A stretch of 64,000 nucleotides of DNA from Micromonospora cabrerizensis (GTDB lineage Bacteria; Actinomycetota; Actinomycetes; Mycobacteriales; Micromonosporaceae): assembly GCF_022230955.1 (NCBI RefSeq), contig NZ_JAKKFI010000101.1:1-64000 (forward strand), in the 5' to 3' direction. Positions 15,896-25,211 of the stretch are shown here, in pieces. Every line of letters starts with the position of its first letter. The first letter of the stretch is position 1. Position numbers and translations under genes: made by a program. The notes beneath the pieces were generated by a model that ran no database searches, was not told the DNA's origin, and saw only the letters and a program-made list of their open reading frames with translations.

Positions 15896-18392
15896 GGGAA
15901 CGGCCGGCCTGGCGGCGGTTCTGGCTCAGCCGGATCACCGCGCCGGCGTCGTGCAGTGGCGCGGCCAGGGCGCCGGGGCGGCCGCCCGAACCGCGCTGCA
16001 TGGCCGCGAGCAGGGTGCCGGCCGGCATCGGCCGGGCGAACAGGTGCCCCTGGCCGGCGACGCAGCCCAACTCCCACAGGGCCCGGCGCTGCGGCTCGCT
16101 CTCCACCCCCTCGGCCACGACGTCCAGGTTGAGGGTGCGGCCCAGGTCGAGGGTGGAGCGGATGACGGCGGCCGCCTCCGCCGAGCTTTCCATCGTCGTC
16201 ACGAAGCTTCGGTCGATCTTCAGCTCGTGGACGGGGATTCGGGAGAGCAGCGAGAGCGACGAGTAGCCGGTGCCGAAGTCGTCGAGTGCCAACCGGACAC
16301 CCTCGTCGCGGAGCCGGCTGAGCACCCGGTCGACGACGTCGAGCTGGCTGAGGGTCAGCGTCTCGGTCAGCTCCAGCACCAGCCGGTCCGGTGGCAGATC
16401 GTGGGCGCGCAAACGGGCCAGGACCGACCCCGGGAACCGTGCGTCGAGCAGGCTGCGCGGGGACACGTTGACCGCGACGGGTACGTCGAAGCCGGCGTCG
16501 CGCCAGTTGGCCGCCGCGATCAGTGCCTGGTCGAGGATCGCCTCGGCGAAGGCCGGCAGCAGGCCCGAACGCTCGACGGCCTCCAGGAAGCGCAGCGGGT
16601 CGATCATGCCGTGGGTGGGGTGGTGCCAGCGGGCCAGCGCCTCGGCGCTGGTCACCTCGCCGGTGCCCAGGTCGACGATCGGTTGGAAGTTGACGACGAA
16701 CTCGTGGTCGGCGACCGCCCGTGGCAGGTCGCCACCGAGGGTGAGGCGACCCAGGTCGGCGGTGTCCCGGGTCGGGGCGTACGTGGCGGTCCGCTGCCCG
16801 GCTCGCTTGGCCTGGTACATGGCGACGTCGGCGCGGCGCAGCAACTCGGCCATGCCACCGCTGGGCGGGGCGACGGAGATCCCGCCGCTGGCCTCGACGC
16901 TGATCCTCATGCCGTCCAGCTCGAACGGCTCGTGCAGGGCGGCGAGCAGCGTCTCGGCCCGGTGCGCGGCGACCGCCGGGGCCGGCAACCCGCGCAGGAG
17001 TACGGCGAACTCGTCGCCGCCGAGGCGGGCCACCAGGTCACTCGCCTGGGCCGCACCGCGTAGCCGGTCGGCGACCTGCACCAGCACCTGGTCGCCGGCG
17101 GCGTGCCCCAGCGTGTCGTTGACCTCCTTGAAGTGGTTGAGGTCGATCAGCACCAGCGCGGTCACCCCGTCGGCGTGGCGGGCGCTCAGCTGCTCGGTGC
17201 CCTCGTCCAGGAGGTGTCGGCGGTTGGCCAGGCCGGTCAGCGCGTCGTGCGCGGCGGCGTACGCGTGTTCGTCGGCCACCCGGGCCAGCTCGGCGTACGC
17301 CTGGGCGTTGCGGACGGCCGTGCAGAGTGCGGAGGCGAAGGTGCGCAGGGTGTACTGCTCCCGCTCGGAGAGCTGCACCGGGCCGCGGAAGCGCAGTCGA
17401 AGTATGCCGACGTCGACCGTCCGGTCGTGCCCTTCGAGCGGCGTGGGGACGACGGTGCCGTCCACGTCGGTGGGCGTGCCGGTCGGGCCGTCGAACGTGA
17501 TGCCGCCGGTGCCACCGCGGACGGTGCGACCGCCGAGGCGCAGCTCGATCTCGACCTCGTCGGCGGAGAACAATTCGGCGGCCTGGGTGACGGCCGTGGT
17601 GAGGACGGTGTCCAGGTCGACCACGTTGAGCGCGTCGGTGGTGCGGGCGAGCCGCTGCCACGCCTGCTGTTCGGTGCGGCCGCGGATGCGCGCGGCGTAG
17701 GCGAGGTGGAGGCTCAACATCAGGGGTGGAACGGCAAGGAGTAGTCGCGGATCCTCCCGGAGGATGAGCAACGTGCAGACGGCCACGATGAATCGCACGC
17801 CGAAGCCGGCCAGCCGCAGGTCCAGGTTGTTGAGGAACTGGCGGGACACTCGCGTGCCCGTGGCGAGCGCGATCACCGGGATCGCCAGGAGATCATCGAG
17901 CAGTGCCGCCACCAGGTAGATCGCCCCGAGCAGGGTGGCCAGCTCTATGACGCCAGCCGGAGGCCACTGCCAGTGGACGGCCAGTGTGGTGGCGCCCGCT
18001 CCACCTGCCACCAGGATGTTCTTGCTGACGCCGAACGCTGCCTTGATGGGCGGCAGCTTCATGATGACTGACGCGATGCCGACGCCGGCCCCGGTCGCCA
18101 GTACCACCCAGGAGGGTGGTGCGACGGCAAGGCCGATCACGATCGCCGTCTCGACCCAGGTGATGGCATGGGTGGTTGAGCGGATGCGGATGGGTGCCAT
18201 GACGATCGTGCCGAGGGCCGTCATGAAGGTCAGTGCGACGAAGGTCGCCGCGTCGCCGACTGAGACGGGCGGGTGGGTCAACACGTCCGCGCCAGCGACG
18301 ACCGTAGGAGCGATTGCCAATACGACGACGAATCCGACGAGCAGGATGAGCTGCCGGTCCGTCCTGGAACTCTGCGGTGACACCCGGCCCAT
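15864..18392 (-). CDS. Membrane diguanylate cyclase/phosphodiesterase (GGDEF-EAL)
   Basis: 842 residues. About eight hydrophobic segments occupy residues 1-235, followed by a GAF-like region (about 235-400), a GGDEF domain with intact RLGGDEF, and a C-terminal EAL domain starting near FQPIVDLGTGEV with intact SAEALARW, DDFGTGYSSL and EGVES. Both halves keep key residues, so it could make and degrade cyclic di-GMP. The ATG at 18392 follows AGGAG at about 6 bases; an in-frame ATG at 18464 is possible but lacks a site. The 3' end is duplicated downstream. Confidence 0.9.
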   Translation of the reverse strand: MGRVSPQSSRTDRQLILLVGFVVVLAIAPTVVAGADVLTHPPVSVGDAATFVALTFMTALGTIVMAPIRIRSTTHAITWVETAIVIGLAVAPPSWVVLATGAGVGIASVIMKLPPIKAAFGVSKNILVAGGAGATTLAVHWQWPPAGVIELATLLGAIYLVAALLDDLLAIPVIALATGTRVSRQFLNNLDLRLAGFGVRFIVAVCTLLILREDPRLLLAVPPLMLSLHLAYAARIRGRTEQQAWQRLARTTDALNVVDLDTVLTTAVTQAAELFSADEVEIELRLGGRTVRGGTGGITFDGPTGTPTDVDGTVVPTPLEGHDRTVDVGILRLRFRGPVQLSEREQYTLRTFASALCTAVRNAQAYAELARVADEHAYAAAHDALTGLANRRHLLDEGTEQLSARHADGVTALVLIDLNHFKEVNDTLGHAAGDQVLVQVADRLRGAAQASDLVARLGGDEFAVLLRGLPAPAVAAHRAETLLAALHEPFELDGMRISVEASGGISVAPPSGGMAELLRRADVAMYQAKRAGQRTATYAPTRDTADLGRLTLGGDLPRAVADHEFVVNFQPIVDLGTGEVTSAEALARWHHPTHGMIDPLRFLEAVERSGLLPAFAEAILDQALIAAANWRDAGFDVPVAVNVSPRSLLDARFPGSVLARLRAHDLPPDRLVLELTETLTLSQLDVVDRVLSRLRDEGVRLALDDFGTGYSSLSLLSRIPVHELKIDRSFVTTMESSAEAAAVIRSTLDLGRTLNLDVVAEGVESEPQRRALWELGCVAGQGHLFARPMPAGTLLAAMQRGSGGRPGALAAPLHDAGAVIRLSQNRRQAGRSRPDRLPHLPA

Positions 18393-19075
18393 GAAGCTCC
18401 TGTCGTCGCCGACAGTTACGTGCTGACGACGGGAGCATACCGCTGAGTGTCGCTCGAATGTCACATCCAGTCGCTGCCGCGCATGACTACCTCCCCGGAG
18501 GCTCAGGCATTAATGGCAACTCGTGGATTGGCCATTAACGCACCGGCTTGCTGACGGGGATAGCGTAAAGGAGATATGGTCCGTTAGGACCCGCCATATG
18601 TCGGTATGCGCAATATTAGTCAACTAGGAGACGGTTTGTGACGTTCTGTCCGCACTCCTGAGCGCACCGTCGAGGTTCGCTGCCTTTCTTCGAGAGCGTC
18701 GCCGTCTGCGGCAGGTCGAATCTGACGGGTCAAGCCGTCCTATCCTCTCAAGTTTGTCGGCTCTCGAACCACCGCCCATCTGGAGTTCAGACGGAGCGAC
18801 GACTGGTTGGGCAGGCTGTTCGCCTGAAATGCCGGAGGCGCAATCAATGGCCGAACGACCGGTAAGGAGGGGTGCGCATCCTGCACCTCTCCCTCGGACA
18901 AGAAGGCAGCAACATGCAGCAGGCATCCTGCGCGCCAGGACTACCCGGCTGGCCCTTGCTTGGTGGTGGCCCGCCGCCGCTCGTCCGCGCCCATTGGCGT
19001 CGACCCGTTACGTTGGGTGCCCGTAAGCTTTGACGCGTGTTCGCCTGAATAGCCCCCTCTGGACCAGGGGAACGA
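18393..19075. other. Long intergenic region between divergent GGDEF-EAL and AfsR-like genes
   Basis: About 680 bases, less GC-rich than its neighbours at 18500-18650. TTAATGGC (18510-18517) and GCCATTAA (18531-18538) form a perfect 8-base inverted repeat with a 13-base spacer, a good operator candidate. ATATGG/CCATAT (18574-18579 and 18594-18599) encloses GGTCC/GGACC. TAGCGT at 18561-18566 followed by AAAGGAG and a three-codon ATG...TAG is a possible promoter with a minimal leader. Two short opposing frames at 18624-18926 and 18754-19026 show no family features, so I do not call a gene. Confidence 0.45.
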
Positions 19076-22000
19076 GTGGAGATTCGACTTCTGGGCGGCC
19101 TCTCGGTGCAACTGCCCCCTCGCAAACTGCACCTTGGCACGCCTAAACAGCAGGCCGTTTTCGCGATGCTGGCCGTCCAGCCGGGTCAACTGGTGAGCCT
19201 GAACGACCTGGTTGACGAGTTGTGGCCGGACTGCCCGCCGCGCTCTGCGGTGGCGAATGTGCGTACCTACGCCGCCAATCTGCGTCGGACCTTCGAGGCT
19301 TTCGAGACCGGTCGGGGCGCCATCATCAGACAGCAACCCGGTTACCGGCTCACCGTGGGACCGGAGTTTATCGACGTGTTCCGTTTCGAGATGGAGCGCG
19401 CGGCGGGCCGGGAAGCTCTTATGGCCGGTCAACTGGACCGGGCCCTGGTTCTGCTGGAATCCGCCGTGGGGCGGTGGCAGGGGGCGATGCTCGCCGGCAT
19501 TCCACTCGGGCCCGCGCTCAGTGCACGGGTGGTGGCCGCCGAAGAGGAGCGCCTGTTGGCCGTGGAACTCCTCGCCGACGTCCAGCTGAGATCGGGGCGG
19601 GACGACCTGGCGATCCGGCTGCTGCGGGAGGTCATCCTCCGTCATCCCCTCCGGGAACCTGCCTGTGCCCTCCTCGTCCGGGCGCTGCACGAGCGTGGCG
19701 ACCACGCAGGCGCGCTCGTCGCCTATGACGAGATCCGGACGAGACTGTCCGCCGAGCTCGGCGTCGTCCCGGGTCCTGATCTTCAGGCCCTCTTCCACAC
19801 GATCGCCACGATGGCTCCGTCCCGGCTCCCGGCGGACGGCGTCAGACGTCTGCCGGCTGGCCGGACCGCGCACCCTGTACCGAACGCCCGGCGCCCGGCA
19901 GCTGTCCCGACCCTCGAACGGACACGACGGCCAGACCCGGTCGATCACCTTCCCCGAGCGGTAACCGACTTCGTCGGCAGGGAGGGCGTGGTGGCGCGGC
20001 TGCTAGCGGAGACTCGCAGGGTCGAGGAACGAGTGCCAGCTGTGCACATGATCGACGGTATGCCGGGCAGCGGCAAGACGACCCTCGCGGTGCATCTGGC
20101 CCGACGGCTGTCCGATCGATACCCGGAGGCCGCGCTCTTCATCGACCTGGGTGGGCACGGCGACAAGAACCGGCTGGAGCCGGCAGCCGCACTGATCACC
20201 CTGCTTCGGCAGCTCGGCGTGCCGGCCGACGAGGTTCCGGTCGATCTCGATGCCAGGGTGGAGCTGTGGCGTCGGGAACTGGCCAGCAGGAAGTCGGTGA
20301 TCGTCCTCGACAACGCCGCGAGCAGCGAACAGATCGTCCCTCTGCTGCCGACCGAACCGAGCACCGTCGTGCTGGTGACGTCGCGGCGACGACTCACCCA
20401 CCCGGACGTCGGGCCTTCGCAGACCCTGTCGGTCCTGACGACTCAGGAGAGCGTGGATCTCCTGGCCTTCAGCGTCGGGCGGGACCGTGTCGAGGCCGAG
20501 CCGGAGGCGGCTGTCGAGGTGGTTCGGCGATGCGGTCGCCTCCCACTGGCGATCCGGTTGGCTGGTGCCCGGCTGGCTCACCGACGCGGTTGGCGGCTGG
20601 CGGACCTCGCCGAGCAGATGGCGGGAACCACCGCAGGGCTACGACACCTGGCTGACGAAGAGAGCACGGTCACGGGTGCCTTCGCCGCCTCCTACCAGCC
20701 TCTCCCCGAATCGATCAGGCGGGTCTTCCGCTTCCTGGGCCTCTATCCCGGGAGTCGTTTCGGCCCGGCGGCCGTCGCCGCGCTGACCGGCCTGACCGTT
20801 GCGGAGGCTCGCGCGGCGCTCGACGACCTCGTCGACCGGAATCTGGTGGAGGACCTGGACTCGACCGGCTATCGACTGCACGACCTCATGCGTCAGTACT
20901 CCGTCGACCTGTGCTCGCGCGTCGACTCCCTGAGCGACCGGAGGGCTGGGCTGGCCCACCTGTTCGACTTCACTCTCCAGGTGGCGCTGAAGGTCGCCAG
21001 GACGCTGGAACCTGATGACATGGGCCTTCGCGTCACGCACCTCCCGTTCGAGCGACCCGAGTTGGTCGAGGAGGTCGGGGAGCCCACGACCGACTGGTTC
21101 GAGGTGGAGCGAACGGAGCTGGTGACGATGGTGTTGTCAGCGTCCGAATCGGGCTTCCACGGGCACTCGTGGCGGCTGGCCCGTGCGCTCTGGCGGTTCT
21201 GCTACATCCGCGGTTACTTCGAGGACATCATGGTGACCCACCGTTCCGCACTGGCTGCGGCGGAAGCAACCGGGGACATCGACGCGATGGCTTTGATGAA
21301 CAACTACCTCGCCTCCGCGTACGTCCGGACCGGCGACAATCGCGCGGCGCTCAGCCACCTGACCCGTGCCGTCGCCCTCGCCAGGGACTCGCGGGACGTG
21401 CTGAACACCGCGCGGTACAGCGCCAATCTCGCAGCTGTCTACTGGTGGAGCGGCAACCTGACCGAAGCGGTGGCGGTCGGCTTCGAGTGCCTGCGTGACT
21501 ACAAGGGCTACGGCAATGTGCGGACGCCCATGGTGCTGCCGAACCTGGGCATTGCGCTGACGTCTCTGGGCCGCTACGAGGAGGCGTTGCGGATGCACCG
21601 TCTGCACCTCGCGTGGGCCCGGACGCACTCGGACGAGTTCCACGTGCTCAACGCTCTCAGTCACATCGGCGCGGTGCGGGTTCGTATGGGTGATCTTCCA
21701 CAGGCGATCCGGATCCTGACGGCGTCACTGGCGCTGCGCGAGCGCACCGGCCACCGGTACGCCGAGGCCGAGGTGCGCAACGACCTCGGGATCGCCTACC
21801 GCGGTCTGGGCCGTCTCAGCGAGGCCCAGCAGGAGCACGAAACAGCCCGGGAGCTGTCGATCGGGTCGGGAGAACGGCACGTCGAGGCGGCGGCGCTGAA
21901 CGAACTCGGCCGCACGCTGCTGGCGCAGGGACGAGGTGGCGAGGCGTTCGAGAGGCACCAGGAGGCGCTGCGGTTGGCGACTCGGATCGCGCACCCACAC

Positions 22001-22180
22001 GAGCAGGGACGGGCTCTGGCCGGGCTTGCCGAACACTTCGTCCGCGTCGACCCGGTCGAGGCCCGACGGCACTGGGAGCGGGCGTTGGCGATCTTCCGGC
22101 GGATGGGCGTGCCGGAGCGCTTCGAGGTCGAACGCCGTCTCGCCGAGTTGGCTGACGCAACCCTGCCCGCGAGGCGCTGA
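19076..22180 (+). CDS. AfsR/SARP-family regulator with NB-ARC ATPase and TPR domains
   Basis: 1034 residues. The N-terminal OmpR-like winged helix (1-95) begins MEIRLLGGLSVQLPP; a bacterial transcriptional activation domain follows (about 95-245). The NB-ARC domain has Walker A GMPGSGKTT (about 327-335) and KSVIVLDNA. TPR repeats fill the C-terminal 350 residues. This is the architecture of Streptomyces AfsR, a nucleotide-controlled activator of secondary metabolism or morphology. No biosynthetic cluster adjoins it here; the next genes are for Moco. The GTG at 19076 follows AGGGG. The long, less GC-rich upstream region suggests regulated expression. Confidence 0.9.
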   Translation: MEIRLLGGLSVQLPPRKLHLGTPKQQAVFAMLAVQPGQLVSLNDLVDELWPDCPPRSAVANVRTYAANLRRTFEAFETGRGAIIRQQPGYRLTVGPEFIDVFRFEMERAAGREALMAGQLDRALVLLESAVGRWQGAMLAGIPLGPALSARVVAAEEERLLAVELLADVQLRSGRDDLAIRLLREVILRHPLREPACALLVRALHERGDHAGALVAYDEIRTRLSAELGVVPGPDLQALFHTIATMAPSRLPADGVRRLPAGRTAHPVPNARRPAAVPTLERTRRPDPVDHLPRAVTDFVGREGVVARLLAETRRVEERVPAVHMIDGMPGSGKTTLAVHLARRLSDRYPEAALFIDLGGHGDKNRLEPAAALITLLRQLGVPADEVPVDLDARVELWRRELASRKSVIVLDNAASSEQIVPLLPTEPSTVVLVTSRRRLTHPDVGPSQTLSVLTTQESVDLLAFSVGRDRVEAEPEAAVEVVRRCGRLPLAIRLAGARLAHRRGWRLADLAEQMAGTTAGLRHLADEESTVTGAFAASYQPLPESIRRVFRFLGLYPGSRFGPAAVAALTGLTVAEARAALDDLVDRNLVEDLDSTGYRLHDLMRQYSVDLCSRVDSLSDRRAGLAHLFDFTLQVALKVARTLEPDDMGLRVTHLPFERPELVEEVGEPTTDWFEVERTELVTMVLSASESGFHGHSWRLARALWRFCYIRGYFEDIMVTHRSALAAAEATGDIDAMALMNNYLASAYVRTGDNRAALSHLTRAVALARDSRDVLNTARYSANLAAVYWWSGNLTEAVAVGFECLRDYKGYGNVRTPMVLPNLGIALTSLGRYEEALRMHRLHLAWARTHSDEFHVLNALSHIGAVRVRMGDLPQAIRILTASLALRERTGHRYAEAEVRNDLGIAYRGLGRLSEAQQEHETARELSIGSGERHVEAAALNELGRTLLAQGRGGEAFERHQEALRLATRIAHPHEQGRALAGLAEHFVRVDPVEARRHWERALAIFRRMGVPERFEVERRLAELADATLPARR

Positions 22181-22336
22181 GCTGCGTCAACGGCCTTTAT
22201 CGATTTCTTATCGCCGGGCCCGGTAGTTTCTCGGCCGTATCGGCGAACGGGGGAGGTTCTGCCCCTGGGCAGAACCGGGTCGTCGACACGCACCCGCTGC
22301 CGGGTCCCCCCAGCGACCTCGGCGGCGGGTCGGTGA

Positions 22337-22406
22337 GGAAGGAGCGGTGTCCGACCGGTGCGCCGTCAGCACCCGGCGCAGCGGTCAACGCGACACCGCT
22401 CCTTCC
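22337..22406 (+). repeat. 70-base nested hairpin upstream of moaC
   Basis: A perfect 15-base outer stem (22337-22351 with 22392-22406) encloses GACCG/CGGTC (22353-22357 with 22382-22386) and TGCGCCG/CGGCGCA (22359-22365 with 22374-22380). The moaC -10 box lies 22 bases further on, so if moaC is leaderless this structure is not in its mRNA. It may end transcription of the AfsR-like gene 156 bases upstream or act at DNA level. It lacks a recognisable Moco riboswitch core. Confidence 0.6.
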
Positions 22407-22428
22407 GAACGCCGTCGTACCGCACCGA

Positions 22429-22434
22429 TAGGCT
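22429..22434 (+). promoter_or_regulatory. -10 box TAGGCT of leaderless moaC operon promoter
   Basis: TAGGCT is 7 bases before the GTG at 22442 and there is no ribosome binding site. It probably drives moaC and the overlapping mogA. Confidence 0.6.
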
Positions 22435-22441
22435 CACGACC

Positions 22442-22933
22442 GTGACCGAACCCGCACAGCTCAGCCACGTCGACCGTGCTGGCGCGGCCCGCATGGTCGA
22501 CGTCTCCGCCAAGGCGGTGACCGGCCGGCTGGCCGTCGCGGCCGGCCGTCTTCGGACCACACCCGAGGTCATCGACCTGCTGCATCGTGACGGGTTGCCC
22601 AAGGGTGACGCGTTGGCGGTCGGTCGGCTGGCCGGGATCATGGGGGCGAAGCGCACTCCCGACCTGATCCCGCTGTGCCACCCGATCGCCCTGCACGGCG
22701 TCACTGTCGACCTGCAACTGACCGCCGACACGGTGGAGATCACGGCCACCGCTCGCACGGCGGACCGCACGGGGGTGGAGATGGAGGCGCTGACGGCGGT
22801 TGCCGTCGCCGGTCTCGCCCTGGTCGACATGGTCAAGGCGGTCGACCCGGCGGCCTCGGTGGAGGCTGTCCGGGTGCTGCGCAAGGAGGGCGGCAAGACC
22901 GGCGAGTGGGTTCGGCCGGAGGATCGGCCGTGA
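22442..22933 (+). CDS. moaC: Cyclic pyranopterin monophosphate synthase
   Basis: 163 residues, normal length. Signature segments: LPKGDALAVGRLAGIMGAKRT, LIPLCHPIAL and MEALTAVAVAGLALVDMVKAVD, containing the conserved KGD, catalytic His and ALTAV motifs. MoaC converts the cyclic 8,5'-dihydro-GTP made by MoaA (37859-38872 here) into cyclic pyranopterin monophosphate, the first pterin of Moco synthesis. The GTG at 22442 is chosen because of the TAGGCT promoter; an ATG at 22358 would read through the hairpin. The stop overlaps mogA as GTGA. Confidence 0.95.
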   Translation: MTEPAQLSHVDRAGAARMVDVSAKAVTGRLAVAAGRLRTTPEVIDLLHRDGLPKGDALAVGRLAGIMGAKRTPDLIPLCHPIALHGVTVDLQLTADTVEITATARTADRTGVEMEALTAVAVAGLALVDMVKAVDPAASVEAVRVLRKEGGKTGEWVRPEDRP

Positions 22934-23400
22934 TCCGGGCTCGGGTGATCGTCGCGTCCAACCGGGCCGCAGCCGGCGTCTACGCCGACACCAGCGGTCC
23001 ACTGCTCGCCGCCGGCCTGCGCGAGCTGGGGTGCCAGGTCGACGAGCCGGTGGTGGTGCCCGACGGGGAGCCGGTCGGTGCCGCCCTGCGGGCCGCCCGC
23101 GCCGACGGCGTCGACGTGGTGCTGACCAGCGGTGGCACCGGGGTGACCCCGTCGGATCGGACACCGGATGTGACCCGGGTTCTACTGGACTACGAGATCC
23201 CCGGCATCGCGGAGGCGATCCGCGCGCACAGCCGCGACCGGGTGCCCACGTCGGTGCTGTCCCGGGGTCTGGCCGGGGTGGCTGGTCGGATGCTCGTGGT
23301 CAACCTGCCCGGCTCGACCGGTGGCGCCCGGGACGGCCTGGCCGTGCTCGGGCCGATCCTCGGGCACACCATCGACCAGTTGCGCGGCGGCGACCACTGA
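22930..23400 (+). CDS. mogA: MogA/MoaB-family molybdopterin adenylyltransferase
   Basis: 156 residues. The MoCF fold is shown by VIVASNRAAAG near the start, TSGGTGVTPSDRTPD for the substrate-binding loop, and VVNLPGSTGGARD. It adenylates molybdopterin to prime MoeA for molybdate insertion. The GTG at 22930 overlaps the moaC stop, so translation is coupled. I could not separate MogA from MoaB types by eye. Its last two codons and stop are included in a direct repeat that recurs 46 bases downstream. Confidence 0.88.
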   Translation: MIRARVIVASNRAAAGVYADTSGPLLAAGLRELGCQVDEPVVVPDGEPVGAALRAARADGVDVVLTSGGTGVTPSDRTPDVTRVLLDYEIPGIAEAIRAHSRDRVPTSVLSRGLAGVAGRMLVVNLPGSTGGARDGLAVLGPILGHTIDQLRGGDH

Positions 23401-23468
23401 CGTTCCCGGGCTCCGCCCACCGACGGTTCGCGGCCCCGACCACTGATGTTCCCGGGCTCCGCCCACCG
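23391..23468 (+). repeat. Direct repeat of the mogA 3' end
   Basis: A 32-base unit at 23391-23422, which includes the mogA stop codon, recurs at 23437-23468 with one mismatch and a period of 46 bases. It looks like a small local duplication in the mogA-moeA spacer. Confidence 0.8.
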
Positions 23469-23510
23469 GCCGGTCCACGCCAGGCCCCGACGGGTGTCGG
23501 TCCGTGCCGA

Positions 23511-23516
23511 TAGGCT
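23511..23516 (+). promoter_or_regulatory. -10 box TAGGCT of leaderless moeA promoter
   Basis: TAGGCT lies 6 bases before the moeA GTG at 23523, so moeA-moaE probably has its own promoter in addition to any read-through from moaC-mogA. Confidence 0.6.
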
Positions 23517-23522
23517 CGGTCG

Positions 23523-24779
23523 GTGAGCACGGAAACCGCACCTACCGCGGATCGGGTCGTCGCACCCCCACCTGCCGGCTGGGAGGAAGCGCGGTCGCGG
23601 GTCTACGCGGTCGGTCTGGCCGCCGCACTGCCCGCCGTCGCCCGACCGTTGGCCGACATCGACGGGTCCACCCTCGCTGAGCCGTTGACCACCCGCACCG
23701 ACCTGCCCGCCTTCCCGACCTCCAGCGTGGACGGCTGGGCGGTGCGCGGCACCGGCCCGTGGCGGGTCGTCGGCCGTGTGTTGGCGGGCAGCACTCCCGC
23801 GCCGCTCACCGACGACGGCACGACCGTCGAGATCGCGACCGGAGCCATGGTGCCCGAGGGCGCCACCGCCGTGCTCCGCGTCGAGGAGTCCACGACCGTC
23901 GACGGCCTGGTCCGCGGCACTCCCCGGGAGACGCCGGAGTGGCGGCAACCCGGCGAGGAGGCGTACGCCGATGAGGAGCTGTTGCCGGTCGGCACGCCGG
24001 TCGACCCGGCGGTGATCGGCCTGGCAGCCTCCTGCGGGCACGACACGCTGCGGGTCCGGCGAGCGCCGCGCGCCGCGCTGCTCGTCTTCGGCGACGAGCT
24101 GCTGACCGCGGGCCCGCCCGCAGCCGGTCGTGTCCGGGACGCGCTGGGCCCGGCGGTGCCCGGGTGGCTGCGACGGTACGGCTGTCAGGTCCGCCCGTCC
24201 GACGTGGTCGGCCCGGTGGCCGACACGCTGCCGGCGCACGTGGCGGCCCTGCGCTCGGCGTTGGCCAGTGCGGACCTGGTCTGCACCACCGGGGGCACGA
24301 TGAACGGCCCGGTCGACCACCTGCACCCGACCCTGGAAGCGCTCGGCGCCGACTACGTGGTCAACACGGTCGCGGTCCGGCCGGGCTTCCCGATGCTCCT
24401 GGCCCGGCTTGCCGGCCACGACGGGCGGATCCGCTTCGTGGCGGGGCTGCCGGGCAACCCGCAGTCCGCCATCGTCGCGCTGGTGTCGCTGGTGGCTCCG
24501 CTGCTTGCCGGCCTCCAGGGCCGCTCGATGCCGGTGCTGCCGCAGGCCACCCTGGCCGAGGCGGTGCCCGGTCGCGGTGACCACACCCACCTGGCGCTGG
24601 TCCGACTGGACCGGGCCGCCGGCACCGCGTCTCCGGTGCGACACGTCGGCTCGGCCATGCTGCGTGGCCTGGCCGGCGCGGACGGGTTCGCCGTCATCCG
24701 GCCCGGCACCAGCGGTGCGCCGGGTGACCGGGTGCCCATCGTGCCGCTGCCGTTGCTTCCTGGGGAGCGTGCGTCATGA
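23523..24779 (+). CDS. moeA: Molybdopterin molybdenumtransferase
   Basis: 418 residues, typical of MoeA. Features: LPAFPTSSVDGWAVRG, with the catalytic Asp of the SxxDG motif; GAMVPEGATAVLRVEE; VFGDELL; CTTGGTMNGPVDHL; and VAGLPGNPQSAIVAL. MoeA inserts molybdate into adenylated molybdopterin to give active Moco. The GTG start is set by the leaderless promoter. The stop overlaps moaE as ATGA. Confidence 0.94.
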   Translation: MSTETAPTADRVVAPPPAGWEEARSRVYAVGLAAALPAVARPLADIDGSTLAEPLTTRTDLPAFPTSSVDGWAVRGTGPWRVVGRVLAGSTPAPLTDDGTTVEIATGAMVPEGATAVLRVEESTTVDGLVRGTPRETPEWRQPGEEAYADEELLPVGTPVDPAVIGLAASCGHDTLRVRRAPRAALLVFGDELLTAGPPAAGRVRDALGPAVPGWLRRYGCQVRPSDVVGPVADTLPAHVAALRSALASADLVCTTGGTMNGPVDHLHPTLEALGADYVVNTVAVRPGFPMLLARLAGHDGRIRFVAGLPGNPQSAIVALVSLVAPLLAGLQGRSMPVLPQATLAEAVPGRGDHTHLALVRLDRAAGTASPVRHVGSAMLRGLAGADGFAVIRPGTSGAPGDRVPIVPLPLLPGERAS

Positions 24780-25204
24780 CCGCACCCGCGATCACCTTCG
24801 GCGAGGTCACCGACCAGCCGCTCGACCTCGCCACCCACGAGGCGGCGGTCGCCGACCACCGGGCGGGTGCCGTGGTCTCGTTCCAGGGCGTGGTCCGCGA
24901 CCACGACCACGGGCGTCAGGTCACGAGCCTGGAATATGAAGGGCACCCGAGCGCCGCGCAGGTGCTGCGCGAGGTGGCCGCCGAGATCGCCGCGGAGCCC
25001 GACGTCTACGCGGTGGCGGTCTCGCACCGGGTCGGCCCGCTGGCGATCGGTGACGTGGCGCTGGTCGCCGCGGTGAGCACCGCACACCGGGCGGCGGCCT
25101 TCGCGGCCTGCGCCCGGCTGGTCGACGAGGTCAAGGCGCGCCTGCCGATCTGGAAGCGGCAGGTCTTCACCGATGGCACAGAGGAATGGGTCAACTGCCC
25201 CTGA
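24776..25204 (+). CDS. moaE: Molybdopterin synthase catalytic subunit
   Basis: 142 residues. Contains GAVVSFQGVVRDHDHG, LEYEGHPSAA and VSHRVGPLAIGD, and the lysine-bearing EVKARLPIWKRQVF that binds the substrate phosphate and the MoaD tail. With MoaD (37601-37855 here, encoded 12 kb away) it adds the dithiolene sulfurs to the pyranopterin. The start overlaps moeA. It is convergent with the GT87 gene, with only 7 bases between stops. Confidence 0.95.
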   Translation: MTAPAITFGEVTDQPLDLATHEAAVADHRAGAVVSFQGVVRDHDHGRQVTSLEYEGHPSAAQVLREVAAEIAAEPDVYAVAVSHRVGPLAIGDVALVAAVSTAHRAAAFAACARLVDEVKARLPIWKRQVFTDGTEEWVNCP

Positions 25205-25211
25205 GCCCGTT

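Noticed and set aside
18624..19026. Small genes in the AfsR-like upstream region
   Set aside because: Two opposing frames of about 90-100 codons lack family motifs and clear ribosome binding sites.
22337..22406. Molybdenum cofactor riboswitch
   Set aside because: Location fits, but the -10 box of moaC lies downstream of the hairpin and I do not recognise the riboswitch core.
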